Shown: in pieces, positions 58,556 to 64,000 of the stretch
Layout of the letters: every line of letters starts with the position of its first letter
Numbering within the stretch: the stretch's first letter is position 1
Assembly: GCA_031308135.1 (NCBI GenBank)
Contig: JAHLJT010008446.1
Span: 164,722,006-164,786,005, forward strand
Origin: Acheta domesticus
Lineage: Eukaryota > Arthropoda > Insecta > Orthoptera > Gryllidae
Direction: 5' to 3'
DNA length: 64,000 nt
Translations under genes and position numbers: made by a program
Notes under the pieces: generated by a model
What the model saw: only the letters and a program-made list of their open reading frames with translations
Told to the model about the DNA's origin: nothing
The model's database searches: none

Positions 58556-59263
58556 CCACAACAGCACTTACTTTCCCGTATTAGAGGAAACAGCTAAGTA
58601 GTACTGTAATATTGCACTTTATGCGCTACTAACATCTTCGCTTGGAACTCACTATTTCCATTGCAGTGTTGTCAGAACTATGTGAATTCTACAACTTCAC
58701 AAAAATAGAATGCAAAAGTTTTGTAACCCTGTATTGGAAAAAGAAGCCTGATACCCTGGAAATATAGAAATGCCTTCCATTGGGCCATGATTAGGGAAGA
58801 GTATTTTAAAACCATGCAACAAATTCTCTACTCACTACAAATGGTACAGCATTTGGTGCAAAACTAAATATTTGCCTGCAAATATCAACATAAATTAGAC
58901 AATTATAACTCCTTTTCATACAGCTCCATTAGGTCACAACAATGACACTAATTCACAGATATTCGCGAGCGCAAAGTGAATTCCATTGTTGCAGACCCTG
59001 CATTGTCGCTATTCTGAGAGCTATTAATTCTTTTTACTTATTTCAAATATTTCAAAATAAACAATTTCTAAAATATTAATGTGTAAGTCTATAACAAAGT
59101 TCGAATGTAAGAAACGAAGAAAGAAATAATATACAAAATTGCACATTCTAATTTACGACGCATCCAGCTGTCCGAAGCGCAGTAAATTTACAGCGGCCTA
59201 TTACGTTTGTCACAAAATTAAAGAAAAACTACTCGTATTTTAAAAAAATTAAGCATGACCGTA
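58556..59263. other. No gene seen
   Basis: AT-rich non-coding spacer. Confidence 0.5.
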
Positions 59264-59291
59264 TTTATTTTATTTATTTGTCAAAAAACAG
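59264..59291 (-). mobile_element. Minimal CR1-like 3' end (~28 bp)
   Basis: TTTATTTATTTGTCAAAAAA followed by CAG is identical to the tail junction of CR1-like copies A and B. Similarity stops within a few bases, so this would be an extreme 5' truncation. A chance match of a low-complexity tail is possible. Confidence 0.45.
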
Positions 59292-59296
59292 AAACA

Positions 59297-60858
59297 GAAT
59301 GGCACAGACTTTACCGTATTAGTTTTCTATTTTCCTAGGTCTTCGCTAGCTATTCGGAATTGCCGCATACTCTTTCTTGCCAGCTACCATCTATCATCGC
59401 CCAAAAGTACATTTTTTTTGTCATTTTTTTTAATTTTTCAGAAACATTAATTTTAGAATATTAAAGAACACAAAAACCTAGCCGTAAATGGCAATTTTCT
59501 TTTAAAAATTATGTGCCGTTTAAGAGAAAATGGCGTTTTAGCACTACTAAAAATGCGAAATTTGAAGCTCATTTTCACAGAAATTTTTTGAGTTTTCAAA
59601 ATACTTTATTTGAAGTTATTTGAAGCACTTACACTCACAAATATAATCATCTTTACAAATTGCGGATAATGTGCATATTAAAGATGTGAGAGATCTTTCA
59701 AAAAATTTACATTTATATAATTTTTGAAAAAAACAAAAAAAACTCAAACTTCACGCTATACTAATGAGTGTAATTAACACTATCCGTTACAAAAGTTTCA
59801 ACAAACAAATTGCAGCCTTATACGAGAAAATGACGTTTGAGCATTTCTGAAAATGCCGAATTTGAACTACTTTTCACAGAAAACGGTAGTGTTTTCGAGA
59901 AACTTTACTTGACATTATTAAAGCATATATACTCGTAAGTATAATAATGTAAAAAAATCGCCGATAATGTAAATATTAACGACGTGAGAGACAAGTAAAA
60001 AAAATTACATTTTTGTAATTTTTGAAAAAAACCAACCGACCGACCAAAATGGCTTTTATGTCATTTATAGAGTACATTTACCACTATCCCTACCAAAAGT
60101 TTAAAGAAAAATTTTGGAGCCGTTTTTGAGAAAATTTTGTTTTTGTAATTTTTTAAAATTGCACATACTGCACGCAATATTGCAGGAAAACTACCAAAAT
60201 TGTAAATAAAATTTATATGACCTTTATTAAAGAACTCAATATGCAGAACAAATTTTATTTGAAGAAAAAATCTCTATCTTCAATTTTGTAGTTGGAGAAA
60301 GACGCAAAAAAAAAAAAAATTCAAACTTTCACAATTTTCGAAAATTCAGAGCTGTACGTGAAAATCGGACATATGCCATGTTAAAAAGTGTATTTTCCTC
60401 TATTCATACAAGAAATTTAAAGAAAAAATTTGGAGCCGTTTTTGAGAAAATGTTGAAAATCCCCGGGGGGCTTCATATTAGGTACCCCCAAATTTTAAAG
60501 AATCTTTTTCAAAATCACAAAGCTTCGACTAGAATCAGATCGACTGGGGAATATCAATTTTGAAGAAAATCGACCGAACGGTTTAGGCGCTAGCGTTGAC
60601 CACAGACGGACAGACGGACGGAATGCCGTCAATCGATTTTTAAGTATAAAGAAGCAACAAATCATGGATTTTGACCACACCACGAGATAGAGGATTTTCT
60701 TTTCTTAATTTAGCAACTGGTTTTATCCACTTATTCGTTTTCACGGCCCGGCAATTAATTTTTTTCCGCCGAAAATTGGCCATTTTTTCGCGCAGCATTA
60801 CATAACTTTCCCTATACTACGTATATCACTCCGTGTATACGTACGTATACGGGAAAGT
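59297..60858 (-). repeat. Family G repeat, copy G2 (full length, inverted)
   Basis: The uninterrupted reference copy of the family, reverse to G1. It runs from AATGGCACAGACTTTACCG to the terminal hairpin ACTTTCCC (60805-60812) with GGGAAAGT (60851-60858), whose loop holds the palindrome GTATACGTACGTATAC. No coding potential. Its hairpin end abuts the 3' end of D2. Confidence 0.8.
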
Positions 60859-60861
60859 AAA

Positions 60862-61652
60862 ACAAAAAAGTTTTGAGAGCGCAGAATCGTCATCCCCGAG
60901 CACTACTTGTAGCGAGATTCCCAGGTCATGTCTTCGTCGACTGCCAACAAATTTCCTACAGTACAGCAGGGCGTGTTCCACGGAAAGAACAGTCTTGCAC
61001 GAGTCACAGATGGGGGGAGTTTCATTTCGAAGAATGAAACCGTGAGAAAAATGGCAGTGTCCGATACGAAGACGGGTTAAAATAACTTCCTCGCGCCTAC
61101 AGGACCGTGATGAGGAGCGCCAGGGATACACAGAATTCTTTATCGCACTTAGTTTGAAAGTGCTATTGTGCCACTGTTTGCCACGCTCTAAGCACGGATC
61201 GTTTCAAGAAAGCCTGAACATCGGACAATGGTACAGAAGTAATGTCGATACGAGTTTTACGAGTCGCTGATTTCGCCGCCTGGTCGGCGAGTTCGTTTCC
61301 CTCTGATACTGACGTGGCCTGGGACCCAACTAAGTACCAGGTCATAGCGGCGGGACAGAAGACGATGAATCAGGCTTTGTACGGATAACGTCAGGTAGTC
61401 TGACGAAGGACGGGAGACAGCTTGAAGAGAGCTGAGAGAATCAGAACAGATAACTACTCGCCGCAACGTCGCTGATTCAATGTATTTTAGGGCCTCAAAA
61501 GTTGCATACATTTCGGCAGTGAATATACCGCACTTGGAGTGATGCCGAAATGATTTCGTGGCCCTGATACAGTAAAAACCACATGCCACCGCGTCGCTGC
61601 ACGATGAACCATCCGTGTATAAGAATAAATGATCCGGATAGGATTCACTCAT
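60862..61652 (-). pseudogene. RNase H and C-terminal zinc motif (copy D2)
   Basis: RNase H from 61652: DHLFLYTDGSSCSDAVACGF (first Asp), KCGIFTAEMYATFEALKYIE (Glu), RRVVICSDSLSSLQAV (second Asp) and LVLSWVPGHVSIRG. A frameshift near 61300 leads to GNELADQAAKSATRKTR, the last catalytic Asp region. Then comes a third frame with LTRLRIGHCHFSHGF and the zinc motif CDSCKTVLSVEHALLYC (61131-60826), as found at the end of I/Jockey/R1 ORF2. RNase H in ORF2 supports I-clade placement. Confidence 0.88.
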
Positions 61653-61794
61653 ATCAGAAATTGCTTCTGGTAAACCAGAGGACTAGTAGTTTGTTTGGGC
61701 AGATTGGAGAGTCAGAAGTCAGTACTGGGACGAAGGAGTTTCCAAGGGGGAATCCGGTCACTTGTGGGTTTCACAGGGGTGGGAAGTTCTACAT

Positions 61795-63343
61795 TTATTC
61801 CCGGGGAAGATTTCGTAATCTAATACCTGGGGGATGGGGTAACGATGTTCGAAGAATGTACGAGGACTCATACTTTGGGTGGATGATTATACGACGACAA
61901 GGGTGGTCAACCAGTCCTGACACTTTAGCCCCATAAGAGGTTAATAAAATATCACGCCTTCGGCTCAGAGATGGTTCTCCAGCTTCCGCCAAGAGGCATT
62001 CGATGCGACTCGTGCGGTAGGCGCCTGTACTAACCCTTATACCGGCGTTGTGAATGGTATTTAATGGCCGGAGGGTTGATGGTGACGCTGACCCATATAC
62101 AATACATCCATAATTCAAAATAGAAGGGATGAGGGTTCTATACAAACGCAAGAGACACACACGATCTGCTCCCCAACAGCTGCCTGTAAGGGTGCGGAGG
62201 AGGTTCAGAGGTGAGACACATCGGCTTTTCAGTTTACGTATATGATTTCGCTAAGTTAGGCTCTTATCGAAAGTAAGCCCAAGGAAAGTTGCAGAGTCCA
62301 CAAAAGGTAGATGATGGCTTCCAAGAAAAAGATCGGGTGGTTATGGAGTTGATGAATCCTGCAGAAGTGCATACTGTTTAGTTTTTGATGCGGAGAATTT
62401 GAAACGCTCCATTCCTGCAATTTGTTGAGGACAATGCAATTTGTTATAATTGTCTCTCTATCACCTGAATACTCTTGGAAGAGCAGAAAATGGCAAAGTC
62501 GTCAACGAAGAGCGAAGCTTTCACCGGCTCTCGGATTATCGACGCTATACTATTGATAGCGATGGCAAACAGAGTGACACTCAGAATTGAGCCCTGAGGG
62601 ACTCCGTTTTCTAAATGGTGGCTGGCGGATACCCTGTCACCAACGCGAACGCGGAAGTATCTTGAGGAAAGAAAGACTACTAAAAAAAGGGGGAACCGGT
62701 CCCTAAGACTCCAAGAATGGATGGTGCGAAGAATGCCGTACCTCCAGGTAGTATCATATGCTTCCTCTATATCGAAGAAAATTGCTACCAGGTGTTGACC
62801 TAGCACGAAAGCAGAGGAGATCTGTGTGGTAAGGGTGACAAGGTGATCCATGGTTCACCTGTTCTTCCTGAAACCACATTGGATGGGTGTAAGTAGGTTT
62901 CTCTGTTGCAGGTGCCAGACCAAACGCGTGTTCACCATTCGCTCCAGAAGTTTGCATATACAGCTTGTGAGCGAGATTGCGCGGTAGGTTGACGGTTTTG
63001 TCCTGTCCTTTCCTTCTTTAGGAATAGGAATAATAATTGCTTCGCGCCAGGTCCTAGGAAAGGTATGTTCCATCCAAATCTTGTTGAAGATACGGAGGAG
63101 AAAAATACGTGCCTCTTCCGGCAGGTGTTTTAACATTTGGTTGTGTATCTGGTCTGGTCCTGGAGCAGAATCTTTCCCACGGGCGAGAGCACAGGAAAAT
63201 TCCTCCATAGAGAAAGGGGCGTTATAATCTTCCTCCAGGCAAGTTGAGAAGTCCAATCTGCATTTCTCCATTCTACTCTTCGTTTTCAAGAAGCTAGGGG
63301 AGTAGTGGAAGGAACTGGAGGTATTTTCATAATGACAGGCCAA
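61795..63343 (-). pseudogene. I-like reverse transcriptase (copy D2), broken
   Basis: 63343-62855 is open: FSMEEFSCALARGKDSAPGP, AIIIPIPKEGKD, TYRAISLTSCICKLLERMVN and NLLTPIQCGFRKNR. The next frame (62851-62444) holds STMDHL-type MDHLVTLTTQISSAF, VAIFFDIEEAYDTTWRYG, GVPQGSILSVTLFAIAIN and the catalytic LFVDDFAIFCSSKS. The tether region TLIPSILNYGCIVYGSASPS lies at 62160-61795. Stop or frame changes at about 62853, 62444 and 62200 inactivate it. Confidence 0.9.
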
Positions 63344-63641
63344 TTCCTCAACTACTTCTTCTTGAGAAGTAATAAGATTTCCATTAATAAGAAGTCCTGG
63401 GACAGATGGTGGGGAAAATCTTCCTCCGATCTGTCGGATCTTTCGCTATACTACTTAAGGCGGGGTATGGCAAGAAAGAGAAGAAATAAAGGCTCTCCAG
63501 GAAGCGGTCTTACTTTCCCGTATTACTAATCTGGCTCTGGCCCGCTTTCTTTTGAAATCGAACAGGTTTGATGCGGTGGGGGAACCTATTGAGCCTCGCG
63601 AGTGCTTGCTTTCGGTCACGCACCGCGGTGGCACAGTCAGT

Positions 63642-64000
63642 GTTTCGGGCCCACAGCAAAGCAGAAATAAATACGTTTATTTCACAAGCAAGGCCGAACA
63701 GTTGAAATTGCGTAATCGGCAGAGCGCGGCCGTTGAGTAGGTGTCACATATGACCCTCACATCCGCTGTTCGGCGAATTCTCCCAACGGACGGCAACGGA
63801 CGGGCGTGGCCGCTCGTACGTGTCCGCCTGCCCATCTCACCCCCACAGCTCGGTCCGCCGGTTTAAGGCAGTTGATAATATATTAAGAATTGAGACATTT
63901 GTTTATAATAAAAAATGCTAATAAATTAAACAAATACATTTTCTTCAAAAATAATATTTTATTTCTTTCATATATTACACACTGCAGGAAGAACCAATAA
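63642..64000. other. Unassigned GC-rich then AT-rich sequence
   Basis: Beyond the D2 truncation point. A GC-rich part at about 63640-63860 (ACGGACGGCAACGGACGGGC) may be another repeat; no domain recognised. Confidence 0.45.

Larger units (their letters stand above)
60859..63641 (-). mobile_element. I-clade-like non-LTR retrotransposon, copy D2 (5'-truncated)
   Basis: The 3' end is at about 60859 next to the G2 hairpin; 5' truncation is at about 63641, where similarity with D1 (GGTGGCGCAGTCAG) stops in the endonuclease-RT linker. It contains RT, RNase H and the terminal zinc motif, with frames broken but fewer changes than D1 and no large insert. Confidence 0.87.

Noticed and set aside
58565..63530. 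TTACTTTCCCGTAT shared by G1 and spots at 58569 and 63509
   Set aside because: A short match without extended similarity; the 63509 one lies in an I-like coding region. Probably chance.
1..64000. CRISPR array, prokaryotic operons, ribosome binding sites
   Set aside because: Nothing of the kind; the repeats are eukaryotic transposons, microsatellites and satellites.

Overview
This is an arthropod nuclear genome window, most likely from an insect with a large, repeat-rich genome. It is AT-rich, has long gene-free stretches, contains eukaryotic splice sites, and is packed with arthropod-type transposons. I cannot name the species from sequence alone.

Host gene. The only host coding sequence I can defend is two exons on the minus strand at 55943-56167 and 45791-45963. 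They join in phase across canonical GT/AG sites and encode the first two thirds of a B30.2/SPRY domain of the TRIM9/TRIM67 type, so this is very probably the Trim9 E3 ubiquitin ligase gene. The intron between them is 9,979 bp and holds a ~186-bp tandem array, a short retrotransposon 3' end and a ~5.5 kb I-like retrotransposon. The remaining SPRY exon(s) and the RING/B-box/coiled-coil exons were not found.

Transposon layout. (a) 182-1930: a non-coding repeat (family G) with a terminal hairpin, split by a tRNA-derived SINE. (b) 2249-5969: a mariner interrupted by a TA-flanked MITE and by a second TIR transposon (N) of an uncertain family. (c) 7788-9234: an orphan Jockey-type ORF1. (d) 9717-11679: a pogo-like HTH remnant and a Tc1/IS630-like DDE pseudogene with an unusually long D-E spacing. 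(e) 13898-17763, 31399-34484 and 40469-43236: three 5'-truncated copies of a CR1-like non-LTR retrotransposon with (AAAT)n tails; the first keeps part of an SGNH-esterase ORF1. (f) 21677-23632: a TIR element holding a hAT MITE and another TIR element. (g) 27713-29945: fold-back elements. (h) 31101-34838: a pogo/Tigger-like MITE containing a CR1-like copy that itself contains a hAT element. (i) 38389-39720: a full-length but dead mariner. (j) 48706-54205 and 60859-63641: two copies of an I-clade-like retrotransposon with RT and RNase H.

No autonomous intact transposon was seen; every transposase or polymerase frame is broken or truncated. The parts do not form a pathway. The window is one host gene, its introns and probably its flank, shaped by repeated, nested insertion. 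The most unusual signals are the hairpin that ends family G, whose stem changes on both sides in different copies, transposon N, and the depth of nesting. Repeat boundaries are from reading similarities by eye and are approximate unless a target-site duplication is quoted.
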